This document shows, piece after piece, positions 34,385 through 44,227 of a stretch of DNA of 64,000 bases. Numbering within the stretch: the first letter of the stretch is position 1; every line of letters begins with the position of its first letter. Where the stretch lies: positions 62,001 through 126,000 of the forward strand of contig JAVDPC010000019.1 in NCBI GenBank assembly GCA_031296915.1, read 5' to 3'. The notes beneath the pieces are model-generated. The model did not search any database. It was not told the origin of the DNA and was given only the letters and a program-made list of their open reading frames with translations. The stretch comes from Cerasicoccus frondis. GTDB lineage: Bacteria; Verrucomicrobiota; Verrucomicrobiia; Opitutales; Cerasicoccaceae. The translations under genes were made by a program, and so were the position numbers.

Positions 34385-34391
34385 TGCACAC

Positions 34392-37300
34392 TCAAGCTTG
34401 GGCGTGCGGACGGCGCTTGGTTAAACGGCGTATCATCACGTAAAAGACTGGCGTGAGGAATATCCCCACGAGCGTGACGAACAGCATACCGCCAAACACT
34501 GGCGTGCCGAGCGCCTGACGCATTTCCCAACCGGCGCCGGTTGCGACCATGAGCGGGACAACGCCCAGAATGAACGCAAAAGACGTCATCAGGATCGGCC
34601 GTAAGCGCAGGCGTGAGGCTTCACTTGCGGCCAGATATGTATCAACGCCCGCATCCTCCTGTTGCTTGGCGAATTCCACGATGAGAATCGCATTCTTCGC
34701 CGCCAGTCCGATCAACACCACAAAGCCAACTTGGTTCAGGATGTTGTTATCCATGCCTCGCAAGTAAAGCAGCCAGATGGCGCCAAACAAACACAGTGGA
34801 ACGATGATGATAACCGCCAGCGGCAGTGACCAATTTTCATACTGGGCCACCAAAACAAAGAACACAAACAGCACGGCCAGCGGGAAAATATACAGGGAGG
34901 AATTGCCCACCTGCTTTTCCTGATAAGCCAAATCCGTCCACTCAAAGCTCATGCCCGGCGGCAGGATTTCATCAGCCAAACGCTCCATCGTCGCCAAAGA
35001 TTCACCCGTGCTATAGCCAGGTGCGCTCACGCCCTGCAGTTCCGCCGCTGGATACAGATTATAGCGCACCACGCGGTCCGGGCCAGCCACAGACTTGACA
35101 TTCACCACCGATCCGAGCGGCACCATGTCCCCGTTCGCATTGCGCGTTTTCAGGCGCGCAATGTCTTCCTTTTCATCGCGGAATTGGGCATCCGCCTGAG
35201 CGGTCAGTCGGTAGGTGCGCCCAAACATATTCACGTCGTTGACAAACAAGGAACCCAGAAAGACCTGCAGCGTCTCAAACACGTTGTCCAGCGGAACGTC
35301 GAGCATCTTGGCTTTCTCCCGGTCGATGTCGACATAGAGCTGCGGCACGTTGGCGCGGAATGGCGTGAAGACTTGCGTCAATCCTGGCTCCTGATTCGCA
35401 GCCATCATGAGCTGCATGGTAGCGTCTTGAAGCGCCGAGTAACCGAGACCTGCCCGATCCTGGATCTCCATTTTCCAACCACCACCATTGCCAATACCGC
35501 GCACTGAAGGCGGAGGAATCACAATCACGAATGCATCGCGAATGTCCGCCAAGCTCGCCCGGAGTCGACCAAGAATCGCATTACCACTCAGCTCTGGATC
35601 TGTGCGCTCATCAAACGGATCATAAGCCACAAAGATCGCAGCTGCATTGGTCGCGTTGGCAAAAGTTGCACCGTTAAACCCGGCAAAAGCCACGGCATTG
35701 CTGATGCCATCAATCTCCAATGCCCGAGCAGCGACTTCCTGAACGAGCGCATCAGTGCGATCCAACGACGCGCCATCGGGCAGTTGCAGCACGACAATGC
35801 CATACCCCTGGTCAGTCGGTGGCACAAACCCGCCGGGCACCAGCCTGAAGCCCCAGGCTGTCAGCGCCAGTAAGCCGGCAAAAATCATTGTTGCAATGAA
35901 GCCCATTCGCACGAATCGCTTGACCACTGCAGAGTAGCCATTGGTGAAGCGCGAGAAGACCCAATTAAAGCCCTTGAAAAACCAGCCAAAGCAGAAGTCA
36001 ATCACCCGCTGTACGAAATCGGGCTTAGCTCCATGAGGCCGGAGCAATACAACACCCAGCGCCGGACTCAAGGTCAGTGACACGAAGCCCGAAATCGCAA
36101 CGGAAAATGCAATCGTCAGCGCGAACTGCCGGTAAAACTGTCCGGTGATGCCTGGCAAAAATGCGGTTGGGATAAAGATAGCCGCCATCACCAAAGTGGC
36201 GGAAATCAGCGGCCCGGTAATCTCCGTCATCGCAGTGCGCGCCGCCTCGCGGTTGGACAAGCCCTGATCCAAATTGCGCTCAATATTTTCCACCACCACA
36301 ATGGCGTCGTCCACCACAATGCCAATTGCCAGCACCAGCCCGAACAACGTCAGATTGTTAATCGAAAAATCAAAAGCCGCCATCGCCGCAAAAGTCCCGA
36401 TCAGCGATACCGGAATAGCGGTCAATGGGATGAGCGATGCGCGCCATGACTGCAGGAAAACAATAATCACCACGACCACAAGAATGATGGCTTCAACAAT
36501 GGTGTGGAACACCGCGTCAATCGACTCACTGATGAACACGGTTGGGTCGTAAATGATGTCGTAGGCCAACCCCGGAGGAAAGGCCTTCTCCAGCTCATGC
36601 ATCTGGGCGCGAATCTCCTGCGCTGTCGCCAGAGCATTTGAACCAGGACGCTGCTGGATGGGCATGGCGACCGCAGGCGTAGTGCCCATGTAGTTGTTCA
36701 CGTTGTAGTCGACTGCGCCTAATTCCACTCGCGCCACATCGCGCAGGTAGACAATCGTGCCGCCGGGGTCCCGCTTGACGACCACCTCTTCAAATTGCTC
36801 CACCTCATTAATGCGCCCCAGCGTGCTGACGTTGAGCTGATAATCACCGGCGGACCTCATCGGCTGCTGACCGATAATCCCCGCAGCTACCTGCACATTC
36901 TGCTCGCGCAATGCGCCCACCACATCACCCGCAGTAATGCTCAGGTTCGCCATGCGCTCGGGGTCGAGCCAGACACGCATGCTGTATTCGCGGGAGCCAA
37001 AAGTACGCACTGCCCCCACCCCATCGATGCGGCGCAGGGATTCACGCACCTGGCGGATCGCGTAATTACTCACGTATTCCTGATCCAAAGAGTTGTCCGG
37101 CGAATACATCTGCACGACCAACAGCAAGTCAGGCACACTTTTTTCAACGGTCACGCCGATCTGTCGGGTCTGGTCAGGCAATCTCGGCTCAGCAACTGCG
37201 ACACGGTTTTGCACCAGCACCTGCGCAGTGTCCAGTTCCGTGCCGAGTTTAAAGGTAATGGTAATCTGCACCGTGCCGTCAGCCGTACTCGACGAGGCCA

Positions 37301-37538
37301 TGTAGAGCATGTTTTCAACACCGTTAATTTCCTGCTCCAATGGCGCGGAAACAGTATCAGCCAAAATCTCAGGCGTGGCGCCGGGCAAGCTGGCCCGCAC
37401 CACAATTGTCGGCGGCGAAACCTCCGGAAACTGAGCCATCGGCAGGCTGAAATAAGTCAAACCACCGATGATGATGATGACGAGCGACAGCACCACGGCA
37501 AAGCGTGGCCGGTCAATGAAGTAATGTGAAATATTCAT
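34392..37538 (-). CDS. RND multidrug efflux transporter, inner-membrane subunit
   Basis: A 1048-residue HAE-1-type resistance-nodulation-division pump. The first helix (about 10-30) is followed by a large periplasmic domain, a six-helix block, then a repeat of the design. The proton-relay acidic pair D410-D411 in GIVVDDAIVVVENIERN corresponds to D407-D408 of AcrB, so the pump should be active. The length is normal. It is the last gene in the operon with its adaptor and outer-membrane channel and should export drugs, dyes or solvents by proton antiport. It converges on pqiB with 7 bp between stops. Confidence 0.97.
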   Translation of the reverse strand: MNISHYFIDRPRFAVVLSLVIIIIGGLTYFSLPMAQFPEVSPPTIVVRASLPGATPEILADTVSAPLEQEINGVENMLYMASSSTADGTVQITITFKLGTELDTAQVLVQNRVAVAEPRLPDQTRQIGVTVEKSVPDLLLVVQMYSPDNSLDQEYVSNYAIRQVRESLRRIDGVGAVRTFGSREYSMRVWLDPERMANLSITAGDVVGALREQNVQVAAGIIGQQPMRSAGDYQLNVSTLGRINEVEQFEEVVVKRDPGGTIVYLRDVARVELGAVDYNVNNYMGTTPAVAMPIQQRPGSNALATAQEIRAQMHELEKAFPPGLAYDIIYDPTVFISESIDAVFHTIVEAIILVVVVIIVFLQSWRASLIPLTAIPVSLIGTFAAMAAFDFSINNLTLFGLVLAIGIVVDDAIVVVENIERNLDQGLSNREAARTAMTEITGPLISATLVMAAIFIPTAFLPGITGQFYRQFALTIAFSVAISGFVSLTLSPALGVVLLRPHGAKPDFVQRVIDFCFGWFFKGFNWVFSRFTNGYSAVVKRFVRMGFIATMIFAGLLALTAWGFRLVPGGFVPPTDQGYGIVVLQLPDGASLDRTDALVQEVAARALEIDGISNAVAFAGFNGATFANATNAAAIFVAYDPFDERTDPELSGNAILGRLRASLADIRDAFVIVIPPPSVRGIGNGGGWKMEIQDRAGLGYSALQDATMQLMMAANQEPGLTQVFTPFRANVPQLYVDIDREKAKMLDVPLDNVFETLQVFLGSLFVNDVNMFGRTYRLTAQADAQFRDEKEDIARLKTRNANGDMVPLGSVVNVKSVAGPDRVVRYNLYPAAELQGVSAPGYSTGESLATMERLADEILPPGMSFEWTDLAYQEKQVGNSSLYIFPLAVLFVFFVLVAQYENWSLPLAVIIIVPLCLFGAIWLLYLRGMDNNILNQVGFVVLIGLAAKNAILIVEFAKQQEDAGVDTYLAASEASRLRLRPILMTSFAFILGVVPLMVATGAGWEMRQALGTPVFGGMLFVTLVGIFLTPVFYVMIRRLTKRRPHAQA

Positions 37539-37557
37539 AGCGACAGATAGTCGTAAA

Positions 37558-38697
37558 TTATTCAGCAGCAGCGCGTGGCGTCACCGGCATCCCTGGCTGC
37601 AGAAACTGCAAGCCCGATACGGCGATACGCTCACCAGGCTCCAACCCGGAGCGTATAATGCGCTTTTTCTCGTGCAGAGGCCCCACCTGGACAGTGCGAC
37701 GCTGCACCACGTTATCCGGCCCAACGACCCAAACATATTTCAGTTCCTGATCGGTCAACACCGCTAAATCGGGCGCCAACAAACGCTCTGCTTCCTTCGA
37801 AGCAGGTGTGCGCACACGGGCAAACATGCCAGGCGTCAGGAAGCCATCCGGATTCTGAATCAGCCCGCGAAGACGCATGGTGGCAGTATTAGTGTCGAGT
37901 TGATTGTTCTTAAAATTAATAACTCCAGAGTGCCCGAACGTGTCTTCGTCAGATAGCTGGATCTCCACTGGAAGACTGTTCTTATCGCCGCGTCCCGGAA
38001 GCTCGCCCGATTGAATCCGACGCAATCCTTCGAGGTAGGTTCGCTCGTCGATATCGAAGTAGACATAGATGGGGTTCTGCGGCACGATCGTAGTCAAGAG
38101 CGTCGCATCGGCACTCCCGCCTTGCACCAGATTTCCCTCGGTCAGCCCGTAGCGCCCGGCGATGCCGCTGATAGGAGCGGTGATCTTCGTGAACTCCAAA
38201 TCCAGCTGAGCCCGGTCGACCTCGGCTTGCGCAGCGAGTTCATCTGCCTCCGCCTGTAGCGCCTCACTGTTGCGGATGTCCAATTGCTCGCGGGAAATGG
38301 CGTTGGACTTGATGAGATCTTCCGCGCGCTTTTTATTGGCGTCGGCCAGGGTTTTCGCGGCCTGCGCCTGCGCTAATCGAGCCTTGGCGGAGTTAACTTC
38401 AGCCTCGAACGGCCTCGGGTCGATTTCAAATAGCAGGTCGCCTTTCTGGACTTCCTGTCCTTCTTCGAAATTAACCGATTGCAGGTAACCGCTCACGCGA
38501 GCACGGATCTCGACCTGCTCAACGGCTTCCAACCGCCCCGTGAAGATGGCCCATTCCGTAAGTGTTTCCAACGTAGGCTCCACCACGTTAATATCCAAAG
38601 GCGGATGCTCGGCTGCGGCCGGAGCCTGCTCTTTGCAACCTGCCCCAAACAGCGCCAAGGCAAGTGATGTTGTGTAAAATAGCTTCTGTGCTTTCAT
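37558..38697 (-). CDS. RND efflux periplasmic adaptor (membrane-fusion lipoprotein)
   Basis: A 379-residue AcrA/MexE-type adaptor. The signal peptide ends in a lipobox FGAGC followed by KEQ, so it is lipid-anchored. Lipoyl half-motifs (VRARVSGYL-like IRARVSGYLQSVNFEEGQEVQKG at about 65-87, and ITAPISGIAGRYGLTEGNLV at about 173-192), a coiled hairpin in between, and beta-barrel and membrane-proximal domains are in the expected order. It links the RND pump to the outer-membrane channel. Nineteen base pairs from the pump gene. Confidence 0.96.
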   Translation of the reverse strand: MKAQKLFYTTSLALALFGAGCKEQAPAAAEHPPLDINVVEPTLETLTEWAIFTGRLEAVEQVEIRARVSGYLQSVNFEEGQEVQKGDLLFEIDPRPFEAEVNSAKARLAQAQAAKTLADANKKRAEDLIKSNAISREQLDIRNSEALQAEADELAAQAEVDRAQLDLEFTKITAPISGIAGRYGLTEGNLVQGGSADATLLTTIVPQNPIYVYFDIDERTYLEGLRRIQSGELPGRGDKNSLPVEIQLSDEDTFGHSGVINFKNNQLDTNTATMRLRGLIQNPDGFLTPGMFARVRTPASKEAERLLAPDLAVLTDQELKYVWVVGPDNVVQRRTVQVGPLHEKKRIIRSGLEPGERIAVSGLQFLQPGMPVTPRAAAE

Positions 38698-38724
38698 GTC
38701 AGATAGGAGTCAAATTTTGTGTGT

Positions 38725-40134
38725 TTACCAACTGCCGCCGATGGCTCGAACCAGGAGCACGGCATTTTCGTATTCTGCGCCAATGGCGACCGCCAACCTA
38801 CGCTGACTTTCAAGCGCGGTCCGCTCGGAGTCCAAGGCGGTGATGAAATCAATGAGTCCGCCGTCGTACTGCTGGGCGGAAATATTTTGGGCGCGGATTG
38901 CAGCGTCACTGGAACGCGCCTCTGCCTCACGCTCCTGCTTCAGCCATCTCCACGAGTCGACAGCGTCCTCTACTTCAGCGAAAGCCGTCAACACAGTCTC
39001 CTCGTAATCCGCAACTTGCTGGGCATATGCCAGCTTGGATTCGTCTAGATTAGCCCGCAGGCGGCCCCCTTCGAAAAGCGGTAGCGAAACCTGTGGAGAA
39101 ATTGCCCAAAAGCCTGCGCTCGATTTCATCCACTGCGCGGCGTCCAAGGCAGATAGCCCGATGTCGCCAGCAATGACGAAACGTGGATAAAAATTGGCCG
39201 TAGCAACGCCTATGCGCGCATTGGCTGCCTGCAGCAATCGCTCGCTCTGCCGGATGTCTGGACGCCGCAACAACAGCTCGGATGGCACCCCGGCTGGAAT
39301 ATCAGGCGGCGTCCCCTCCAGTGGCTTAGCCGACACTTCGAATTCGGAAGCAGGCTGCCCCGTTAATACAGAAAGCGCATTGATTAAAATGGCCTGCTGA
39401 CGCTTCAAACGAGCGTAATCGGCCCGGGTGCCCGCCAACAAAGATTCCGCCTGGGCGACGTCCAAATCACTCACGGCTCCGCCCTCAAAACGCTTGGTAA
39501 CCACCTCTAGCGACTTTTCCCGCGTGCCCAAACTTTCTTCCACGTAAACAAGCTCCGCCTCGGTCGCACAGATTTGAAAATACGTAATCGCAACCTGCGT
39601 CTCGATGTAAAGTTGCAAGTCGGCCAAAGCTTCCCGTTCAGCGTCGGCATCTGCCGACGCCGCTTCAACCAAGCGCCGGACGCGACCAAACAAGTCCAAT
39701 TCCATTGAGGCGGCAGCACCAACGTTGTAAACATTTTGAGTCGTATCGCCGCCTTGTAGCAGGGTTTCTTCGCTCAAACGCTCTCGCGTGTAACTCGCCT
39801 CCGCGCCGACCTGTGGCAGCCCTTCTGCTTTTTCCCGGCGGATCAATGTTTCCGCCCGCAGCCAACGATTATAGGCTGCCCGCAAGGAGCGATTTTCCGC
39901 TGCGGCCTGGGTGATTAGCTCGTTGAGCGCTGCGTCGTTAAAGACAAGCCACCACTGCCCGGCCTCAGGCATCGCCAAGGGGGCGCCCCCCTGGTCCTGC
40001 AAGCCAGAATACCCTGCAGGCGCAGCAAATTCGGGAGCCTGATAATCAGGCCCGACCGTGCACCCAGTGGCAAAAATTCCCAACGCTCCCCCTAGCAGCA
40101 GCAACGAGGTTTTCGATTGCAATAAATCAAACAT
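38725..40134 (-). CDS. RND efflux outer-membrane channel lipoprotein (NodT/OprM type)
   Basis: A 469-residue TolC-like channel. The signal peptide ends in ATGC followed by TVGPDYQAP, a classic OprM/NodT start with acylated Cys. Two repeats of long helices with YD and YN words (RAAYNRWLRAET, then NIS..YDGGLIDFITALDSERTALE) fit the duplicated TolC design. Unusual for such operons, the channel gene comes first, directly behind the operator at 40148, and is followed by adaptor and pump. Confidence 0.95.
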   Translation of the reverse strand: MFDLLQSKTSLLLLGGALGIFATGCTVGPDYQAPEFAAPAGYSGLQDQGGAPLAMPEAGQWWLVFNDAALNELITQAAAENRSLRAAYNRWLRAETLIRREKAEGLPQVGAEASYTRERLSEETLLQGGDTTQNVYNVGAAASMELDLFGRVRRLVEAASADADAEREALADLQLYIETQVAITYFQICATEAELVYVEESLGTREKSLEVVTKRFEGGAVSDLDVAQAESLLAGTRADYARLKRQQAILINALSVLTGQPASEFEVSAKPLEGTPPDIPAGVPSELLLRRPDIRQSERLLQAANARIGVATANFYPRFVIAGDIGLSALDAAQWMKSSAGFWAISPQVSLPLFEGGRLRANLDESKLAYAQQVADYEETVLTAFAEVEDAVDSWRWLKQEREAEARSSDAAIRAQNISAQQYDGGLIDFITALDSERTALESQRRLAVAIGAEYENAVLLVRAIGGSW

Positions 40135-40147
40135 CTGTTTTAATAGA

Positions 40148-40161
40148 TGACTAGTTAGTCA
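40148..40161. promoter_or_regulatory. Palindromic TetR-family operator before the efflux operon
   Basis: TGACTAGTTAGTCA: two perfect 6-bp arms around a 2-base centre, 14 bp upstream of the start codon of the channel gene. A 12-of-14 match (TGACTATTTAGTAA) lies just before the tetR gene. Two-fold symmetry and double occurrence fit binding by the TetR-type dimer encoded next door. Confidence 0.65.
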
Positions 40162-40206
40162 ACAAAACGAGTATTTCAAGCAAACGAATGAAAAAAAGAT
40201 AACTTT

Positions 40207-40815
40207 TTACGCAGTTGGCGCATTTACCCCAAGAATGCGCAGGTAACTGCCCTTGAGGTCCTTCATTACTTCTGGGTCATTGGTAATGCGCGCACGGGAA
40301 TACATCCCCTCAAAGCAACTGTAAATACAGTTGGCAAGCCCCTCGATATCGTCTGTTTCGATCAACCCTTCGCTAGCGGCGTCACGCACCGCTGTAGTAA
40401 AATAGCGCATGTGCATCTCCATGAAACCGTTGATCGCATCACGCAATTCCTGATCCACATTGCACATTTCCTGGCCAACCGTAAAAATGCAGCACGCCAA
40501 GCATTTACCGTGCTTTTCTTTGATTTCCCTAGTGCGCTGGAGCTTGAAATCGGCGTGGTCGATTAGTCGCTGAACCCCATTCTTACTAGGTGAAAAAATC
40601 GAATCCAACACCGAACGTATATTCTCCTCCCAGTAGGCATTGAGCGCATCCAAAGTCAGCTCAGTCTTCGATTTGTAGAAGTAGTAAAAGCTGCCTTTTT
40701 TCACATCAGCATGCTGGCATATCTGATCGATCGTCACCATCCCGTACGAACGTTCCCACATTAAATCAATAATGGCTTCAATGAGTCGCGTTTTGGCGTT
40801 ACTGGATCGTCCCAT
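40207..40815 (-). CDS. TetR-family transcriptional repressor of the efflux operon
   Basis: A 202-residue regulator. ATG 40815 (MGRSSNAKTRLIEAI) gives the normal family N terminus; the open frame to 40875 would put the operator inside the gene. The N-terminal helix-turn-helix is GMVTIDQICQHADVKKGSFYYFYKSK (about residues 25-50), the usual TetR words. The C-terminal ligand domain contains a close Cys pair in GKCLACCIF. It probably represses the efflux operon and itself, and lets go when a drug or electrophile binds. It reads in the same direction as the operon with a 72-bp gap holding the operator. Confidence 0.92.
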   Translation of the reverse strand: MGRSSNAKTRLIEAIIDLMWERSYGMVTIDQICQHADVKKGSFYYFYKSKTELTLDALNAYWEENIRSVLDSIFSPSKNGVQRLIDHADFKLQRTREIKEKHGKCLACCIFTVGQEMCNVDQELRDAINGFMEMHMRYFTTAVRDAASEGLIETDDIEGLANCIYSCFEGMYSRARITNDPEVMKDLKGSYLRILGVNAPTA

Positions 40816-40831
40816 AAGGGTATAAGATACT

Positions 40832-40845
40832 TGACTATTTAGTAA
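40832..40845. promoter_or_regulatory. Probable autoregulatory operator before tetR
   Basis: TGACTATTTAGTAA matches 12 of 14 positions of the palindrome before the efflux operon. It lies 17 bp upstream of the tetR start codon, where TTTACT and TATCTT words about 16 bp apart (minus strand) could be a promoter, so bound repressor would block it. Confidence 0.55.
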
Positions 40846-41308
40846 AGTAAAGCCCGCCGAGTAATTTGGGTGCAAAAGTAGAATTTACGAAAACAGGCAT
40901 TATCCAGGTGAATTCTTAGACCAGAGCACAAGCATTAGTCACTCCTTAATGTTCGGATAATCGCCACCTCTACCACCAATGCCTCATCTCCAGCAGAATT
41001 AAGCGGAATTCAATGAAAAAAAGAATGGCATGACAGGAGGAAACTCCAAGCCGCCACATAGCCCATAAGCCACTGATAACAATTACCTTACACAAAAAAA
41101 GACAATCCTCAAACTTTACGTTAACGCCCTTAGCATGCTGAAGCAGGTCAGCAGACCCGTAAGACGGGCTGGCTTGCCTCCATGCGGACATTGTTTCGCA
41201 GTTTAACGGCAAAACCATTTAGCAGTGGCCAGTCGACAAGCACATCACATCCGCCTGCATCCATCCACGAAATTAAATTCGATCAAATAGCGCAATCAAC
41301 AGCCTAAA
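40846..41308. other. Intergenic region without recognised genes
   Basis: Apart from the operator and promoter words at its left end, I see no gene. A bulged 8-bp stem near 41146-41166 (CAGACCCGT with ACGGGCTG) has no T-run and may be chance. Confidence 0.5.
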
Positions 41309-43015
41309 CTACTCCTGCTTGGTCGTCAGCGAGAGCTTGGCAGCTTGATACAGCTCCAGCTCCTCCGGCAGAAGATCGTTTACTTGAAGCCCTTGCATAA
41401 ATTTTTGCGCGATGTCGGTATCTCCCTGAGCCTTCGCAATGAGCATCCCCAAAAGGCGGCAACTAGGCACTTGATAAAACTTCGGGTCCAGACGCGCGTA
41501 AAATTTCTCTGCCTCATCTGTCTTACCCTGTTGGTATAAACAAAAGGCCAATGCCGAATTGAGCGCATTGGGCCCCCCTTGATCCAGCATTGTCTTCAAT
41601 TTTTCTATATCCTTCTCGTTGGGTCCCTGCAAAAGCGCCTGCAAATAGACACGGTTATTCACCATGGAAATATTGGCGGGTTCAAAACGCAGTGCTAGAT
41701 TCGTGAGCTCCAGCATCTTCTGGGTATTACCATTTTTCTCCAAAAACAACAGGGCGCTCGGAATTAGCCTAAGCTTATCATCGGAACTGGAATATGTCTC
41801 GATTGCAGCCACCGTAGCCTCTTCCGCCTCCTGACTCCAGCCCTGCTGAAGCGCCAATGCCCCCAGTGCCTCAAGCGCCTCGGCATCTTCCTGGGCTGTG
41901 GCCAGCTCAAAGGCTGCCAGCCAAGGCTCTGATGGCTCCAACTGCCTTGGCGCCATGCTGGCCGAGGCATAAGCCAGCAGCATTGATCGGCTGACCTCAT
42001 CCATTGGCAAATCACTATCTGCGGTCAGGTAACGAACGCACTCCGGGTCGCGCCCCATCGTCGCGAGCAAGTCCATATTCCAATCACCACCCTGCATGAC
42101 GTTCTGTCCGTTTGAACTGTGTAAATAGGCCCCAAGCGCTTCATAGGCCTGCTGCCCAATCAACCACTGGACAAGGAGTTCAGGCTCATCTTTTCCTTCA
42201 CGTTTGACGGCGTCTCGTATCACGCCAACTCGCATCAAAGGCTGCATGATGATTCGTTGTGAATCAGCCAACAAACGCTTCGTTGCGGTGCTGGAACGCG
42301 GATCGCTTAGCTGGCGAATCAGCCATTCACGATCACTGTCAAACATCGGCAAATCGGGGGTCGTCGCCAGCAGGACAAGAGCCTCGAAACTCAAAGGATC
42401 CTGTAAACTGGCCACTTGGCGCAAGCTAGCCTTAGCCTGGATTCGAGCCGCGCGGTTATCGCTGTCGAGTAAGATCTGAGCACGCAAAAAATGCCCCTCC
42501 GCACTGTTCGGATTCATCGTCGTTAGGCTGTCAATGCTCCTCAGCGCCCGATCAAAGTCTTTGCGACTGATCGCTATTTTGGCCATGAGCAGTTGGAAAT
42601 CCGGGTCCGCAGACATCGACTCCTCCATTCGCTTACTGAGAGCATACGCAGGCTCAAACTGCTCAGCATCAACCAGATACTCCAGCATACCCATGCTAAT
42701 TTGCGGGTAGTCTCGGACGTCTTCTTCCAGCAACAACGCCATGACCTCCCGGTTCGCCCGCTCCGGGTCCATCAATACGAGCGCGCGCAGGCGCAACTTC
42801 TGCGCCCGTTGGCGATCTGGACCAAACGCAATCAGGCGATCAGCATAAGGAATGACTTCCCGGTAGTTGCGCTCGCTCATGAGGCGATCGGCGCGAAAAA
42901 ACGAAAAAGCCTGCCAGAGCCAATACCCTCCCCCCAACAGTGTCACCAAAAGTAGCAAAGCCAACACTTGCGGCAACCAACGTACGAATATGGATCGATC
43001 TGAATCGGATGACAT
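41309..43015 (-). CDS. Membrane-anchored TPR-like protein
   Basis: A 568-residue protein. A single membrane helix lies at about 14-35 (VLALLLLVTLLGGGYWLW), preceded by a short polar start, so the rest faces the periplasm. The remainder is all helical with TPR/Sel1-like spacing, for example FQLLMAKIAISRKDFDRALRSIDSLTTMNPNSAEGHFLRAQILL near residue 150 in pattern, and AFCLYQQGKTDEAEKFYARLDP near the C terminus. No enzyme motif. It may act as a scaffold for a cell-envelope or export complex; opitutes often carry such proteins near polysaccharide genes, which I do not see here. Confidence 0.8.
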   Translation of the reverse strand: MSSDSDRSIFVRWLPQVLALLLLVTLLGGGYWLWQAFSFFRADRLMSERNYREVIPYADRLIAFGPDRQRAQKLRLRALVLMDPERANREVMALLLEEDVRDYPQISMGMLEYLVDAEQFEPAYALSKRMEESMSADPDFQLLMAKIAISRKDFDRALRSIDSLTTMNPNSAEGHFLRAQILLDSDNRAARIQAKASLRQVASLQDPLSFEALVLLATTPDLPMFDSDREWLIRQLSDPRSSTATKRLLADSQRIIMQPLMRVGVIRDAVKREGKDEPELLVQWLIGQQAYEALGAYLHSSNGQNVMQGGDWNMDLLATMGRDPECVRYLTADSDLPMDEVSRSMLLAYASASMAPRQLEPSEPWLAAFELATAQEDAEALEALGALALQQGWSQEAEEATVAAIETYSSSDDKLRLIPSALLFLEKNGNTQKMLELTNLALRFEPANISMVNNRVYLQALLQGPNEKDIEKLKTMLDQGGPNALNSALAFCLYQQGKTDEAEKFYARLDPKFYQVPSCRLLGMLIAKAQGDTDIAQKFMQGLQVNDLLPEELELYQAAKLSLTTKQE

Positions 43016-43126
43016 ACCAAACCGTTAAACAATCTTAAGGCAACGCAAAGAATAAAAAGCGCCGGAATCAGCTCGCGCCCCTTACCTAGTTGAATAATGT
43101 AAACTCCGGCTCTCCTAAAAATACTG

Positions 43127-43417
43127 ATGAATTCCAACTTTGCATGCCCAATCTGCGGCGCCTCGGTCAAAGCGAATGCGCTCTCCTGCCCCGAGTGTGG
43201 GGCAGATGAACGCACCGGGCTCTATCGGACAGACAACGCCAGTGAATCCATTTACGACGGCTTGGATCTACCCGAAGACGACACCTTTGATTATGATGAG
43301 TTTGCCGAACGGGAATTCGGCACAGCCCGCCCAAAATCCGGCAAGGAAATCATCATCAAAATTACCGCAGTGATTCTAATCCTTATCTTTGCGGCGATTT
43401 TCGTCTTCTGGCCGTGA
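43127..43417 (+). CDS. Zinc-ribbon protein with C-terminal membrane anchor
   Basis: A 96-residue protein: zinc ribbon of CPIC (about 7-10) and CPEC (about 21-24), an acidic middle (LPEDDTFDYDEFAERE), and one membrane helix at about 75-94 ending FWP. The topology puts the ribbon in the cytosol if the helix spans once. Function unknown; such tail-anchored ribbons often mark chaperone- or translocase-associated factors. It diverges from the TPR gene by 111 bp. Confidence 0.8.
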   Translation: MNSNFACPICGASVKANALSCPECGADERTGLYRTDNASESIYDGLDLPEDDTFDYDEFAEREFGTARPKSGKEIIIKITAVILILIFAAIFVFWP

Positions 43418-43438
43418 GCTCGTTCATCGCGAGGCGCA

Positions 43439-44227
43439 TCAAACCAAGCCCGGAATCTTCGACTTGAGTCGCTTGAGGTCAGCCGGCGTAAATTCCTTCC
43501 CTTCCAAGACGAGAATCAGCGCCTTCAAATCTGCGTTATCGAGCTCGTAGCGAGCCTTGGGCGCTGCTTTGGCCATGTCTGAAATACGCGTCTTGGCAGA
43601 GCGGAAATTGAGCGGCTTTTTCGGCTTCTTTTCCTTGAGCTCTTTTTCCGCCTTTGCCGCGGCCTCGTCTTCTTCGCCCGCCGGGGCCTTGATCAGCTTT
43701 TGGCAAGCGGCCTTCGCGCGGTTCCAACTCGTTTCGCCGTCAGACAGCATTTGATGAATCTTGGGCGGCATGACGGGCGCATAGCGGAGGATTTCCTCCA
43801 CCCAAGCCGTACTGCGATCAAGGAATTCGGCAATGCGATCCGTGGACCAGTTAACGTTGTTCAAGTAGATCACTGTATCGAAGTAGTCCGTGATCTTCGT
43901 GTCCACTCGGTCGGCGTTGAGCTTAAGGTTCAGCGCACGCATTTCATCAGCAGACCCCGCCACTACGCGCACGTCTACGCGGTCGAAATAGCCCGGGTTT
44001 TGCTCACGAATCTTGTAAATCGCATTGATGCGATGAAAACCGCCGATGAGGTAAAACTCACCAGGTGATTTCTCCCACACCACCAGCGGTTCCAACAAGC
44101 CGTTGGCCAGGATGTCCTTGGAGTAGTGATCCACCTTGGACAGGTTCAGGTTGCGGTGGTTGACCACCGTCGGGTGCATCTGGATCTTGTTAATGCCCAG
44201 ATAATCGAAGCGTTTTGTCGTAATCAT
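43439..44227 (-). CDS. ParB-like nuclease/partition-domain protein
   Basis: A 262-residue protein. ATG 44227 (MITTKRFDYLGINKIQMHP) is preferred over 44272. A ParB/Srx-type domain lies at about 12-110: INKIQMHPTVVNHRNLN, YSKDILANGLLEPLVVWE, and GGFHRINAIYKIRE in the place of the G-x-R-R-x-x-A motif (here GGFHRINA). A helix-turn-helix follows at about 125-155 (STDRIAEFLDRSTAWVEEI). The C terminus is rich in Lys and Glu. It is not part of a parA-parB pair and no parS-like site is seen nearby, so it is more likely a transcription or plasmid-derived factor than the chromosome partition ParB. Confidence 0.8.
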   Translation of the reverse strand: MITTKRFDYLGINKIQMHPTVVNHRNLNLSKVDHYSKDILANGLLEPLVVWEKSPGEFYLIGGFHRINAIYKIREQNPGYFDRVDVRVVAGSADEMRALNLKLNADRVDTKITDYFDTVIYLNNVNWSTDRIAEFLDRSTAWVEEILRYAPVMPPKIHQMLSDGETSWNRAKAACQKLIKAPAGEEDEAAAKAEKELKEKKPKKPLNFRSAKTRISDMAKAAPKARYELDNADLKALILVLEGKEFTPADLKRLKSKIPGLV

